Part shown: piece after piece, positions 39,547-49,790 of the stretch
Layout of the letters: each line of letters begins with the position of its first letter
Numbering within the stretch: the first letter of the stretch is position 1
Origin: Alphaproteobacteria bacterium
Lineage (GTDB): Bacteria; Pseudomonadota; Alphaproteobacteria; Sphingomonadales; Sphingomonadaceae
Direction: 5' to 3'
Length of the DNA: 64,000 bases
Assembly: GCA_030424845.1 (NCBI GenBank)
Contig: JAUHWC010000002.1
Location: 186,001-250,000, forward strand
Notes under the pieces: model-generated
What the model was told of the DNA's origin: nothing
Seen by the model: the letters and a program-made list of their open reading frames with translations, nothing else
Databases searched by the model: none
Translations under genes and position numbers: made by a program

Positions 39547-40935
39547 ATGATCCGTAGCGCGCAGGCACGGTTGGCATTTGCCGCGGCCCTTGCAGGCACC
39601 GCCTTGCAAGGGTGCAGCGGTATGGAAAAGCTCAACATCCTTGCAGCGATCGACGGACCCTACATCAGCCCTTCCGAGCGCGAGGCGATGGCTCGCGAGC
39701 AGGCGGCTCTCGCCCAAGCAGAAGCACTGGCAAGAGCCGATGAACCGGTTGCAAGCCCCGTTCCTGCCGCACCGGCCAGCCCGGCATTGGCTGCACCTGC
39801 CATCGCAGAGCCGGAACTGGCTGCCTCGGCAACTCCTGTTCAGACACCTCCGCAAACACCCTTGGCAACGACATCCCCCCCAGGGCCTTCCGCCGCCGAG
39901 ACAGCGGTGATCGGCACCGAGGCCTTGCCGGTGCTGGCAGACCCGGCGCTGACCAGCGTGGGACCGGACTTCCTGCCGCCGGAGGTAACGGCACCGGCAG
40001 CGCCGATCCCCGCTTCGGTTTCCACCGCGTTTATCGGGCCCGTACTCACTGCGGAGGAACCGCCGGCTGCAAGGCTGCAAACGCAGCTGCCTTCGGCTTT
40101 TGACTATGTTGCCAGCGAGCAGCAAACGCCGCCGCCGGCACGTCGCCCCGTGCCGGCAGAAGCAACGCCTGTCGCGGGCGAGGCGGCCGCATCGGTCGTA
40201 ACCCTGCCCGCAAGCGCGCTGGCTGCATTGCCGGAGCCGGAGCCTGAACCGCAAGCCGAGGCAACGGGTTCCGCATCGGCGGACCCTTTGGCCAACGCAG
40301 CCGATGCAGCGGGTTATTCCGTGGTCAGCACGCTACCTTCACCGGCAACGCCCGCCGCGCGTTCGGCAAGCGCGAGCAGCGATGGGTGGGCCTATCTCGG
40401 CTTCTACCAGTTTGCCTTGTCGAAGCTCGGGGAAGTACCGGCAGGCGGTGCGCGCGAGAGCATGCTGCTGCTTGATCCGCCGAGCCTTGATCCCGAGTTG
40501 CAGAAATGCGGCAATCTTCCACCTGCCGTGCTGATCGACCTCGACCCCGCCAACGGCTTGCTGCCGCTGGTGAGCAGCAACCGCACGAGCCCGGAGCTGG
40601 CCGGCTATCTTGCGGACCTGCGCCGGAAAGGCGTGACGATCTACTGGATCAGTGGCCATGCGCCCAATGCCGCCGGCCGCATCCGCCAGCGGCTCAGGGA
40701 CAGCGCGCTCGACCCTTACGGGATCGATCCGCTGATCGTCACCCGCTTTGCCGGCGAGAGCAAGCAGGAAAGGCGCTATGCGCTGGGCGAAAGCCATTGC
40801 CTGCTGGCAATCCTTGGTGACCATCGCGGCGACTTTGATGAATTGTATGACTTCGTGCTGGATCCGATCATGGCCGGGCCGCTTGAAGTGCACGTTGGCG
40901 ATGGCTGGTTCATTGCCCCTCCCCCGCTTGATTGA
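39547..40935 (+). CDS. Ala/Pro-rich lipoprotein with C-terminal HAD/acid-phosphatase-like domain
   Basis: Lipobox-like ALQGCSG; long low-complexity Ala/Pro linker; LIDLDPANG, IYWISGHAP, YALGESHCLLAILGDHRGDFDELYD HAD-like motifs. Confidence 0.6.
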   Translation: MIRSAQARLAFAAALAGTALQGCSGMEKLNILAAIDGPYISPSEREAMAREQAALAQAEALARADEPVASPVPAAPASPALAAPAIAEPELAASATPVQTPPQTPLATTSPPGPSAAETAVIGTEALPVLADPALTSVGPDFLPPEVTAPAAPIPASVSTAFIGPVLTAEEPPAARLQTQLPSAFDYVASEQQTPPPARRPVPAEATPVAGEAAASVVTLPASALAALPEPEPEPQAEATGSASADPLANAADAAGYSVVSTLPSPATPAARSASASSDGWAYLGFYQFALSKLGEVPAGGARESMLLLDPPSLDPELQKCGNLPPAVLIDLDPANGLLPLVSSNRTSPELAGYLADLRRKGVTIYWISGHAPNAAGRIRQRLRDSALDPYGIDPLIVTRFAGESKQERRYALGESHCLLAILGDHRGDFDELYDFVLDPIMAGPLEVHVGDGWFIAPPPLD

Positions 40936-40950
40936 AGGAACCGGATACGC

Positions 40951-41586
40951 ATGCCCTGGACCCGAGATGAAATGGCTGCGCGCGCGGCGCGCGAATTGCA
41001 GGATGGCTTCTATGTCAATCTGGGGATCGGGATCCCGACGCTGGTGGCAAACCACATCCCCGAAGGGATGCAGGTGACCTTGCAGAGCGAGAACGGCATG
41101 CTCGGCATCGGCCCTTTCCCCTATCCCGACGAGGTGGATGCGGACCTGATCAACGCCGGCAAGCAGACCATCAGCGAGCTGCCGCATTCGGCCTATTTCG
41201 ACAGCGCGGCCAGCTTCGCCATGATCCGCGGCGGGCATATCGACCTGACGGTGCTGGGCGCGATGGAAGTGTCCGAGAAGGGCGATATCGCCAACTGGAT
41301 GATCCCGGGCAAGATGGTGAAGGGCATGGGCGGCGCGATGGACCTTGTCGCGGGCGTGAAGAAGATCATCGTGGTGATGGAGCATGTCTCGAAGCACGGC
41401 GATCCCAAGTTCATCCCCGAATGCACGCTGCCGCTGACGGGCCAGAACGTGGTCGACATGATCATCACGGACCTGTGCGTGTTCGCGCGCGAAGATCATG
41501 ACAGCCCCTTCAAGCTTGTGGAGCTTGCCCCCGGTGTGACGGCTGAGGAAGTGGCCGAGAAAACCTCGGCCGCTTACGTAAGCTGA
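40951..41586 (+). CDS. scoB: 3-oxoacid CoA-transferase subunit B
   Basis: [57 protein letters not shown]. Confidence 0.93.
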   Translation: MPWTRDEMAARAARELQDGFYVNLGIGIPTLVANHIPEGMQVTLQSENGMLGIGPFPYPDEVDADLINAGKQTISELPHSAYFDSAASFAMIRGGHIDLTVLGAMEVSEKGDIANWMIPGKMVKGMGGAMDLVAGVKKIIVVMEHVSKHGDPKFIPECTLPLTGQNVVDMIITDLCVFAREDHDSPFKLVELAPGVTAEEVAEKTSAAYVS

Positions 41587-41590
41587 CACG

Positions 41591-42064
41591 ATGCGAACCG
41601 GTTTTTCCTCTCGCGCCGTTGCGCTTGTCTTTGGTGCGGCATCGCTTGGCCTAGCGCCAGGCCTTCATGCGCAGGAGGCCGGGCTTGCTGATCAAATCGC
41701 CCAGGCAATTGAGGCCGGCGATACCGAGGCACTGGGCGCCCTTGTGCCCGGCGGAACCTATCAAGTGGTTGGACCGGACTTTATCGATTCGTCTTTCGAT
41801 CAGTTGCTGCAAGCCGTGGACGGTTGTGACCTTGCAGAGAGCGAGGACATTACCGACCGGATATTCCTCACTTCCGCCGGCTGGTTGTGCACGGGGCAAA
41901 CCATGCCCGATGACGAGTGCTTCACCCTGGGCTATCTGGTGATGGCCATGCGGCAGTCAGACGGGCCCGCCCTCGCATTTACCGAGGCACCGACCTATTC
42001 CTATGAGCGCTGCGGCCAGCCCACCGTGCGCAGCTTCCCGGTTCCCCCGCCTCCTTCGCAATAG
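41591..42064 (+). CDS. secreted hypothetical protein
   Basis: 157 aa ORF with signal peptide MRTGFSSRAVALVFGAASLGLAPGLHAQ. Confidence 0.55.
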   Translation: MRTGFSSRAVALVFGAASLGLAPGLHAQEAGLADQIAQAIEAGDTEALGALVPGGTYQVVGPDFIDSSFDQLLQAVDGCDLAESEDITDRIFLTSAGWLCTGQTMPDDECFTLGYLVMAMRQSDGPALAFTEAPTYSYERCGQPTVRSFPVPPPPSQ

Positions 42065-42118
42065 CGCCCGGGTGACGCTGCAACGCCAAGGAACTTGACT
42101 TTGCACCCAATACTCTTA

Positions 42119-42136
42119 TTTCTGAAATTACAGAAA
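42119..42136 (+). promoter_or_regulatory. inverted repeat TTTCTG-N6-CAGAAA upstream of GbsR-type regulator
   Basis: TTTCTGAAATTACAGAAA; related copy TTTCTGTTTTTACCGAAA at 42761-42778. Confidence 0.5.
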
Positions 42137-42149
42137 TTGGAAAAGCGCA

Positions 42150-42695
42150 ATGCGAGTCACCGATATTCCCGAAGCCGAAGCCTTCATCCTCCACTGGGGG
42201 GAGATGGGTTCGCATTGGGGGGTGAACCGCTCGGTCAGCCAGGTGCACGCCCTGCTCTATCTGTCCGACCGCCCGCTGCATGCGGAAGAGATCTGCGAAA
42301 CGCTGGGCCTCGCCCGTTCCAACGTCTCCACCGCACTCAAGGAACTGCAGGGTTACGGCATCATCCGCCGGCAGCACGTGGTGGGTGACAGGCGCGATCA
42401 CTTTGTGGCCGAAACCGATCTGTGGGACATGCTGATGCGCATCACGGCAGAGCGCAAGAAGCGCGAGATCGACCCCACCATAGCCACGCTGGGCGAACTT
42501 GCCGCCAAGCTGGAAGGGCGCAAGGACGTGCCTGCCCATATTCGCGAACGCATTTCCCACATGCATACATTCATCGACAGGCTGGCCACTTGGTATGACG
42601 ACGTGCGCCGCCTGCCCAAGTCCACCCTTGTCACGCTGATGAAGCTGGGCAGCCGCGTTGCGCGCCTGCTTCCGGGCGCCGGCAAGAAGGACTGA
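42150..42695 (+). CDS. GbsR/MarR family transcriptional regulator
   Basis: WGEMGSHWGVNRSVSQVHALLYLSDRPLHAEEICETLGLARSNVSTALKELQGYGIIRRQHVVGDRRDHF. Confidence 0.85.
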   Translation: MRVTDIPEAEAFILHWGEMGSHWGVNRSVSQVHALLYLSDRPLHAEEICETLGLARSNVSTALKELQGYGIIRRQHVVGDRRDHFVAETDLWDMLMRITAERKKREIDPTIATLGELAAKLEGRKDVPAHIRERISHMHTFIDRLATWYDDVRRLPKSTLVTLMKLGSRVARLLPGAGKKD

Positions 42696-42790
42696 CACCC
42701 CTCCCCTCCCGCCACTGAAAGGACAATCCAGCAGCATACCGACCCAGTCACAAACAGGAATTTCTGTTTTTACCGAAATAACAGGAGGAA

Positions 42791-43165
42791 ATGATGATCG
42801 AAGTAAGCTATGCTCTCTATCTCGTCTTCAGCATCGGCCTGACGGTGTGGGTTGCCCGCACGCTGAGCACCAATGGCGAGATTTTCCTGATCGACTGCTT
42901 CGGCCATGACGAGAAGCTGGCGAGGAGCACCAACCACCTGCTGGTCGTCTGCTTCTACCTCGTGAACCTGGGCTTCATCCTGCTGGCGCTGCAACTCGGC
43001 AAGGAACCGACAAGCGCGCCGGAGGCGATCCGCTTTGTTGCCACCAAGGTGGGTTTGGCCGTGCTGGTGCTGGGCGGATGGCACTTCTTCAACATGCACG
43101 CCATCGCCAAGTTCGGCCGCAAGGTAGGCCGCTGGATCCGCGAAGCCCACGTGCTGAACGGATGA
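42791..43165 (+). CDS. small integral membrane protein
   Basis: 124 aa, several hydrophobic segments, strong aggagg RBS. Confidence 0.65.
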   Translation: MMIEVSYALYLVFSIGLTVWVARTLSTNGEIFLIDCFGHDEKLARSTNHLLVVCFYLVNLGFILLALQLGKEPTSAPEAIRFVATKVGLAVLVLGGWHFFNMHAIAKFGRKVGRWIREAHVLNG

Positions 43166-43246
43166 CATGCAACTTGCACCGCGAGGCTGGAACCTGACCA
43201 GCCTCGCCCAGTCCACACAACCCAGTCCATACAAGGAGCGTTGATC

Positions 43247-43783
43247 ATGCCAGAAGCGACCCAAAAAGCGATCCGGGCGATGCTGCTGGGCATCCTCGTC
43301 ACGGGCGGACCGTTCATGTTGCTCACCGTCCCCATCGGCCTTGCGATCCTGTTTGGGGACGGCAGGCCGGAGGGTATCGCATTTGCGGCTATGCCCTTGC
43401 TGGTTGCAGGCGTGGGCGTGGTTCCGGCCTTTGTGCTGATAGGCCTGCCACTGACAGCGCTTTATCGCCACCTGAAATGCGAGAGCGTCTTTCTCTATGC
43501 TTGGTCTGGCCTTGCCACCGGAATAGTAGCGCCAGGCCTGCTCATGTTTGCATTGGAAGGACAAAGCGGGCTTGGCTTAGGCATACTGCTATATCCTTTA
43601 GGTGCTTTTGCCGGACTGCTCACTGCCGATTCATGGGGAAGGTGGCGCGTCGAGCAGGCAGAGGCTGAGCGCGACAGCGACGACGAACTTCGCCCCGCCG
43701 CGGGCGTGAGAAATTCCTCTCCTGAACCCAACGGGCTTGCCAAAGCGCGCCTTTGGTGGGAGCCATGGCGTTGGAGGCGGTAA
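43247..43783 (+). CDS. hypothetical membrane protein
   Basis: MPEATQKAIRAMLLGILVTGGPFMLLTVPIGLAILFG; multi-TM. Confidence 0.55.
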   Translation: MPEATQKAIRAMLLGILVTGGPFMLLTVPIGLAILFGDGRPEGIAFAAMPLLVAGVGVVPAFVLIGLPLTALYRHLKCESVFLYAWSGLATGIVAPGLLMFALEGQSGLGLGILLYPLGAFAGLLTADSWGRWRVEQAEAERDSDDELRPAAGVRNSSPEPNGLAKARLWWEPWRWRR

Positions 43784-43813
43784 CACCCGCCCGGAGAGGG
43801 AGAGACTTCGCAT

Positions 43814-45097
43814 ATGACCATGCGGCGCAATTCGCCGGTGCTGGCGCTGGTGGTGCTGGCTGCGATCAGTACGGTGGGCTTTATTGACCGGATCGTGGTC
43901 AATGTGCTGGTGGAGCCGATCAAGACCGAGTTCGGGCTGACAGACGGGCAGGTCTCGCTGATGGCGATGGCCTTCACCGTGCTGAACATCGGGGTGGGCC
44001 TGGTTGTCGCCCGCTTCGCCGAGCGGGTGCGACGGCTGTCGCTGATATCGGTCGGCACCTTGCTGTGGTCCGGCGCGACCGCACTGTGCGGCTGGGCAAC
44101 GGGCTGGATCAACCTGCTGGTGGCGCGGATGGGCGTGGGCCTTGGCGAGGCAATCGGCCTGCCAAGCCTGCAATCGGTGATCGCCGACTACTTTCCTGCA
44201 AACAAGCGCGGCACGGCGATCTCGGTGCTGATGCTCGCGCCGCCCGTCGGTGCCTTCGTCGGCTTCGTGGGCGGCGGCTACATCGCCCAGGAATATGACT
44301 GGCGCTTCACCTTCCTGATCGCGGCCCTTCCGGGCTTCGTGCTGGCAGCAGTGGCGTGGTTCCTGGTGGCAGAACCGAAGCGCGGCGCGCATGACGCGGT
44401 GGCGGACAGCGACGATGTCCCCTCGGTCATGGAAGTGCTCCGGCGGCTGTTTGCACTGCCCAGCGCACGCAACCTGGTGATCGGGTCTGCATTTGCCGCA
44501 ATGCTCGGCTTCGGGGTCAACTACTTCTTCACCTCGCTGATGATGCGCAAGTTCGAGGTCGGGCTGGCGGAAGCAGGGCTGTATTCCGGCCTGATTGCCA
44601 GTGCGCCAGCGGCGCTTTCCGTGGTCATCTCGGGCATGCTGGGAGACAAGCTGGGCGCGAAGAACCCGGCTGCCTATGCGCTGGTTCCTGCCGTCTGCCT
44701 GTTGCTGGGCGGGCCGATCTATGCGCTGGCCATCACGCGGGAGGATCTGGGCGCATTGCTCGGCCTGGTCAGCATCGCCACATTCCTCAACTTCGGCTAT
44801 CTCGGCATCACCTATGCCGCCCTGCAGAACCTGATGCATCCGCGCATGCGCGCCACCTGTTCCGCCGTCCTCAACGTGGTCTACGGCATCGCCAGCGCGC
44901 TGGGACCGATCCTGGTCGGCTATCTGAGCGACGGGTTTGCCGCCAGCCGGGGCGAGATTGACGGATTGGTCCTGGCCATGGCGATCACTGGTGCGCTCTA
45001 TGTCTGGGCAGGCGTGCATTACCTGCTGGCCGCCCGTCGCTACGGGGCGGACCTTGCCCGCACAACAGTGCCAACCTCACCAGCGGCCGAGGGCTAG
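43814..45097 (+). CDS. MFS transporter
   Basis: 12-TM pattern; LVARMGVGLGEAIGLPSLQSVIADYFPANKRGTAISVL. Confidence 0.88.
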   Translation: MTMRRNSPVLALVVLAAISTVGFIDRIVVNVLVEPIKTEFGLTDGQVSLMAMAFTVLNIGVGLVVARFAERVRRLSLISVGTLLWSGATALCGWATGWINLLVARMGVGLGEAIGLPSLQSVIADYFPANKRGTAISVLMLAPPVGAFVGFVGGGYIAQEYDWRFTFLIAALPGFVLAAVAWFLVAEPKRGAHDAVADSDDVPSVMEVLRRLFALPSARNLVIGSAFAAMLGFGVNYFFTSLMMRKFEVGLAEAGLYSGLIASAPAALSVVISGMLGDKLGAKNPAAYALVPAVCLLLGGPIYALAITREDLGALLGLVSIATFLNFGYLGITYAALQNLMHPRMRATCSAVLNVVYGIASALGPILVGYLSDGFAASRGEIDGLVLAMAITGALYVWAGVHYLLAARRYGADLARTTVPTSPAAEG

Positions 45098-45124
45098 GAC
45101 TCCCGGACAGGAGAACGCGCCACG

Positions 45125-45160
45125 ACGCAAAAGGGGCGCAGCGCTGCGCCCCTTTTGCGT
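45125..45160. terminator. perfect 36-nt palindromic bidirectional terminator
   Basis: acgcaaaaggggcgcagcgctgcgccccttttgcgt, between convergent MFS and metK genes. Confidence 0.8.
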
Positions 45161-45181
45161 TTCCGGTTTCACGCGTCAGGC

Positions 45182-46399
45182 TTAAGCAAGCGCGGCCTTG
45201 AGATCGTCGACCAGGTCAGTGCGTTCCCACGGGAAGGTGTCGCCTTCCGGCTTGCGTCCGAAGTGGCCATAGGCCGCGCTGGTGCGATAGATCGGCTTGT
45301 TGAGGCCCAGGTGCATGCGGATGCCGCGGGGGGTCATGCCGCCCAGCTTGCCGATGGACTTGATCGCATCCTCGATCCTGTCGTCAGTCACCTTGCCCGT
45401 GCCGTGCGTATCGACATAGAGCGACAGCGGCTCGGACACGCCGATGGCATAGGCCAGCTGGATCGTGCACTTTGTGGCAAGGCCGGCCGCCACGATGTTC
45501 TTGGCAAGGTAGCGCGTGATGTAGGCGGCCGAACGGTCAACCTTGGTCGGATCCTTGCCGGAGAACGCACCGCCGCCATGCGGGGACGCGCCGCCATAGG
45601 TGTCCACGATGATCTTGCGGCCGGTGAGGCCGGCATCACCATCAGGCCCGCCGATCTCGAAGCTGCCGGTGGGGTTGAGGTGGTAGACCGTCTCGTCCGA
45701 CAGCAGCTCGGCCGGGATCACCGATGCAATCGCATCCTTCAGGTAAGCCTTCAGCTCGGCTTCCTTCTCGCCCTTGTCGTAACCGGGGGCATGCTGGGTG
45801 GAAATGACGACCGCAGTGCAAGCCACCGGCTTGCCGTTTTCGAAACGCAGGGTGACCTGGCTCTTGCTGTCCGGCTCCAGGAAAGGCGCGGCGCCGGACT
45901 TGCGGTCATCAGCCAGCTTCTGGAGGATCTTGTGGCTGTAATCGAGCGTTGCCGGCATCAGGTCCGGCGTCTCGTCACAGGCATAGCCGAACATGATGCC
46001 CTGGTCGCCTGCGCCTTCATCCTTGTTCGAACCTTCCGCGCCAGCATCCACGCCTTGCGCGATATGGGCGCTCTGCCCGTGGAGGTGGTTTTCGAACTTC
46101 AGCGTTTCCCAGTGGAAGCCGTCCTGCTCGTATCCGATGTCCTTGACGACGCCGCGAACGGTCTTTTCGATCTCGTCCAGCGCGCCCGGAGCCCATTCGC
46201 CATTCTCGTACACGCCCTTGCAACGGATCTCGCCAGCCAGCACCACCAACTGCGTGGTCGTCAGCGTTTCACAAGCAACACGCGCCTCCGGATCCTTCGA
46301 CAGGAACAGGTCGACGATCGAATCCGAAATCTGGTCCGAAACCTTGTCGGGATGGCCTTCGGAGACACTTTCTGACGTGAACAGGTAGGATTGGCGCAT
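45182..46399 (-). CDS. metK: S-adenosylmethionine synthetase
   Basis: [30 protein letters not shown]...[12 protein letters not shown]...[19 protein letters not shown]. Confidence 0.97.
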   Translation of the reverse strand: MRQSYLFTSESVSEGHPDKVSDQISDSIVDLFLSKDPEARVACETLTTTQLVVLAGEIRCKGVYENGEWAPGALDEIEKTVRGVVKDIGYEQDGFHWETLKFENHLHGQSAHIAQGVDAGAEGSNKDEGAGDQGIMFGYACDETPDLMPATLDYSHKILQKLADDRKSGAAPFLEPDSKSQVTLRFENGKPVACTAVVISTQHAPGYDKGEKEAELKAYLKDAIASVIPAELLSDETVYHLNPTGSFEIGGPDGDAGLTGRKIIVDTYGGASPHGGGAFSGKDPTKVDRSAAYITRYLAKNIVAAGLATKCTIQLAYAIGVSEPLSLYVDTHGTGKVTDDRIEDAIKSIGKLGGMTPRGIRMHLGLNKPIYRTSAAYGHFGRKPEGDTFPWERTDLVDDLKAALA

Positions 46400-46450
46400 A
46401 GCTCTTGTCGGTCCTTCGCGTAACAGGGAAAGATGATGTCGCCTCGCGGT

Positions 46451-48028
46451 CTAACTGTCCGTTTGCCGCAATGCAACGAAAGCGATCAGTAGAAATGCGA
46501 GGGCCCATCCAAGCGCGAGCATGTTGCCCAGGCGCGCGAAGGGCGTGACAGCGCCGGCAGCGGGCACGATTGCGTCGATGCGATCCGCCCGGTGGGCGGG
46601 AATGGACGCGCGAACCACGCCGCGTGAATCGATGATTCCAGATATGCCGGTGGTGGTTGAGCGCAGCACCGGCAAACCTTCCTCGATCGCGCGCATGCGG
46701 GCCTGGGCGAAATGCTGCCGCGGCCCGAACATCCCGAACCAACCGTCATTCGATCCGGTATAGATGTAGTCCGGGCGATGGCCGCGATCGACCACCTGGC
46801 CGGAAAAGATGATCTCGTAGCAGACCTGGATCCCTGCCTTGCCATGCGCGCCAAGATCCAGCGTCTGCGGGCCGGGGCCGGGCAGGAAATCGATCGCTCC
46901 GGGGACAAGGCGGCTCAGGCCGAGCGGCTCGAGGATCGCGCGCATCGGCAGGTACTCACCGTAAGGGACAAGGTGCGCCTTGGAATAGATCCCGGCAATC
47001 CGGGCGTCGTCATCCACCGCCAGCACGGAATTGTATGCACCTGCAAGGCGGCCATCCTCGAAGGCGAGCCTTTGCCCGCCGGTCAGCAGCAGCGCCCCTT
47101 CGCCCAACGTGCGGGCAATGCGCGCGCGGGCGAATTCAGGGCTGCCCAGCGCGGTGGTGCGGTCATAATAGCGCTGCGGGTAACCCTCCTCGAGGTAATC
47201 GGCCATGCCGGACTCAGGCCACAGCACAAGCCGGGGCTCGCCGGCTTCACCCTGCGGGAGGGAAAGCTCTGCCAGCCGGGAGAAATTGGCTTCGTAAAAG
47301 CGCGAATCATTGAGCTGTGCCTGGCGGATGTCAGGCTGCACCAGCGTGACGGCCAGCGTGCCATCCTCGCCCTTGCCCGCGGGCCAGTACATCCCGGCCG
47401 CCACGAGAACGGCGGCAAGGGCAGCAAGTGTCCAGCGCCGTTCCACCAGCAGGCGCACCAGCCCTGCGGCAAGCAGCACGGCAATGCCGGACAGGGCATA
47501 GGTACCCATCCATGGAACCATGGCGGCAAGACCCGGGCGATCCATCGGCCCCAGCAGGACCATGGAGAAGGGGTTCCAGGAATAGCCGGTGAAGACCCAG
47601 CTGCGCAGCCATTCGGATATGATCCAGAAGCCGGCGAACGCCAGCACCGCCGCCATGCCCCGCCGCTCACCCGCCAATGCCCGCGCAGCCCCCGCCGCCA
47701 GCGCCGGATAGACCGCGAGGTAGACGGACAGCAGCGGCACCGCTGCCCAGCCGAGCACGGCGGGCATGTTGGACTGGTAGGTAAAGGCCGTGGCAATCCA
47801 GTTGTTGCCGAATGTGAAGTGCCCCATGCCGAACAGCCAGCCGAGCCAGGCCGCCTGTTTCCAGCCGTTGCACAAGGGAACAAGGGCCGCAAAAACACCC
47901 ATTGCGAAAAGCGCGAGCGGCCACAGGCCCAGCGGCGCGAAGCCGGCAGCCGAAAGCACGCCGAGCAACAGCGTGAGTAGCCAGTAAAGGCGTGGCCTGG
48001 TCTGGAGGAGGCCGGACAGTCGCGTCAT
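46451..48028 (-). CDS. lnt: apolipoprotein N-acyltransferase
   Basis: LVLWPESGMADYLEE...YSKAHLVPYGEYLPMR...GIQVCYEIIFSGQVVDRGHRPDYIYTGSNDGWFG. Confidence 0.92.
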   Translation of the reverse strand: MTRLSGLLQTRPRLYWLLTLLLGVLSAAGFAPLGLWPLALFAMGVFAALVPLCNGWKQAAWLGWLFGMGHFTFGNNWIATAFTYQSNMPAVLGWAAVPLLSVYLAVYPALAAGAARALAGERRGMAAVLAFAGFWIISEWLRSWVFTGYSWNPFSMVLLGPMDRPGLAAMVPWMGTYALSGIAVLLAAGLVRLLVERRWTLAALAAVLVAAGMYWPAGKGEDGTLAVTLVQPDIRQAQLNDSRFYEANFSRLAELSLPQGEAGEPRLVLWPESGMADYLEEGYPQRYYDRTTALGSPEFARARIARTLGEGALLLTGGQRLAFEDGRLAGAYNSVLAVDDDARIAGIYSKAHLVPYGEYLPMRAILEPLGLSRLVPGAIDFLPGPGPQTLDLGAHGKAGIQVCYEIIFSGQVVDRGHRPDYIYTGSNDGWFGMFGPRQHFAQARMRAIEEGLPVLRSTTTGISGIIDSRGVVRASIPAHRADRIDAIVPAAGAVTPFARLGNMLALGWALAFLLIAFVALRQTDS

Positions 48029-48083
48029 CACAGGCGCACTGGTGGACTGCCGCGTTCGAGCTGGCAAGCCCCCGATGCGGCGA

Positions 48084-48731
48084 TCAGCTTACCGCCTGCA
48101 ATTCCTCTTCACCATCGTCGCCGCGCGGTTTGCGGGCGCGCAGGCGACGCGGCTTGGCAGCGGGCTCCTCACCGTCATCATCGCCATCACTGGATCGGGC
48201 AATCGACGGAGGCAGCATTTCGGGATCCAGACCCGCCTCGCCATCGTCCTTGCTTTCCGTCTTGCGGGAACGCTTCTTGCGCGGCTTGGCGGCGAAAGGG
48301 TTTTCACCGTCCTCGCCTTCGGCACCGCGCTCGCCTTCGCTGGCACACGCATCGTCGGAACTGTCATCCTTGCGCGAACGGCGCGGCTTGCGGCCACGAT
48401 CTTCCTCGCGGCGATCGTCACGATCATCGTCATCGCTGTCGTCGTCGTTCTGCTCGCGCTCGGCATCGCGCTTGGCGCGCTGCTCGTCCTTCTGCGCCTT
48501 GGCATCGGCAATGACGCGGAAATAGTGATCGGCGAACTGCAGGTAATATTCGGTCTGCACCCGGTCGTCATTCAGCGAAGCCTCATGGGCCAGCTTCTTG
48601 TACTTTTCCAGCAGCTGCGGCGCATTTCCGCGCGCCCGGGAATCGATCCGGTTGGACTGGTTCTGGTTGCCGCCTCCGCCGCGATTGCCACCACGGCCGC
48701 GCCGACGATTGTTATTGCGTTGGCTATTCAA
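48084..48731 (-). CDS. DUF4167 domain-containing protein
   Basis: MNSQRNNNRRRGRGGNRGGGGNQNQSNRIDSRARGNAPQLLEKYKKLAHEASLNDDRVQTEYYLQFADHYFRVIAD. Confidence 0.85.
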   Translation of the reverse strand: MNSQRNNNRRRGRGGNRGGGGNQNQSNRIDSRARGNAPQLLEKYKKLAHEASLNDDRVQTEYYLQFADHYFRVIADAKAQKDEQRAKRDAEREQNDDDSDDDDRDDRREEDRGRKPRRSRKDDSSDDACASEGERGAEGEDGENPFAAKPRKKRSRKTESKDDGEAGLDPEMLPPSIARSSDGDDDGEEPAAKPRRLRARKPRGDDGEEELQAVS

Positions 48732-48961
48732 GGGAAATCCGTTTCCTCATTGGGACCGGTTCTCATTCTTTCCGGTCACATGACCCCCGATGCAGCGCCA
48801 CATGGCGCGTGCACGTTCTCCGATTTGCGTAGACGAATGACGTTCCCGCCGCTCAAAAAGCAAATTTGGGAGTTCAGGCCGTGGCTGGGGGAAAATCCCT
48901 TCGCAGCAATGGCCTTCGAGTCAGAGGTAGCTACTCGAAAATGGTTTGCCAAGTCCTAATG

Positions 48962-49789
48962 TCACTCGGGGCGCAGCACGAGAGCGCGCGGCCTGCCGGC
49001 AAGATCATCGCGGCATTCCACTGAAAATCCGGCACTTCTCGCGATTTCGCTGACGCTTTCGCGCTGTGTCGCGCCAATTTCGAGCACAGCGAGGGCGCCT
49101 TCGCCGAGCAGATTCGCCAATTGCGGCACCAGCTTGCGATAGTCGTCCAGCCCGTCCTTCCCGGCAAAGAGCGCACCTGCAGGTTCCCAGTCCCTGACGT
49201 CGGGATCGAGTTCGGCATCGGCCTCCACATAGGGCGGGTTCGCCAGGATCAGGTCGAACGTGCCGAGATCGTCTGCCCAACCCTCCTCGTGCCAGTCGGC
49301 ATGGAGGATTCGCACGCGATCCTGCACGCCCAGCCGCGCAGCATTCTGCGACGCGACCGCCATTGCGCCCAGCGAACGGTCGATGCCGATCCCCTCGGCC
49401 TGCGGACGCTCCGCCAGCACGGTGAGCAGCAGCGCGCCCGTCCCGACACCACAATCCAGAACGCGGGCGGGAGCGGGCGCAGCATCGAGCGCGGCTTCCA
49501 CCACGCTTTCGCTGTCACCGCGCGGGATCAGCGTTTCGCAGGTCACGACAAAGCTGCGGCCATAGAATTCCTGCGAGCCGGTGATGTAGGCCACCGGCTC
49601 GCAGTGCCTGCGGCGTTCGATGAAGTCGGCAAATCCATCCGGCACCTCGCCCTGCATATGACGCAGCAACAGGTCGGACCGCGACACACCCAGCGCGTGC
49701 GCCATCAACAGTTCGGCATCGAGCCGTGCGGTGCCAGAAGTGCCTGCCAGCGCCGCGCTCGCATCGCGCAAGGCATCGGCGATGGTCAT
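48962..49789 (-). CDS. prmC: peptide chain release factor N5-glutamine methyltransferase
   Basis: DCGVGTGALLLTVL...FDLILANPPYV; adjacent to prfA. Confidence 0.93.
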   Translation of the reverse strand: MTIADALRDASAALAGTSGTARLDAELLMAHALGVSRSDLLLRHMQGEVPDGFADFIERRRHCEPVAYITGSQEFYGRSFVVTCETLIPRGDSESVVEAALDAAPAPARVLDCGVGTGALLLTVLAERPQAEGIGIDRSLGAMAVASQNAARLGVQDRVRILHADWHEEGWADDLGTFDLILANPPYVEADAELDPDVRDWEPAGALFAGKDGLDDYRKLVPQLANLLGEGALAVLEIGATQRESVSEIARSAGFSVECRDDLAGRPRALVLRPE

Positions 49790-49790
49790 C

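Noticed and set aside
46400-46450. Possible SAM-type riboswitch before metK
   Set aside because: Only about 51 nt between lnt and metK; I could not fit a known SAM riboswitch consensus by eye. An Infernal search would decide.
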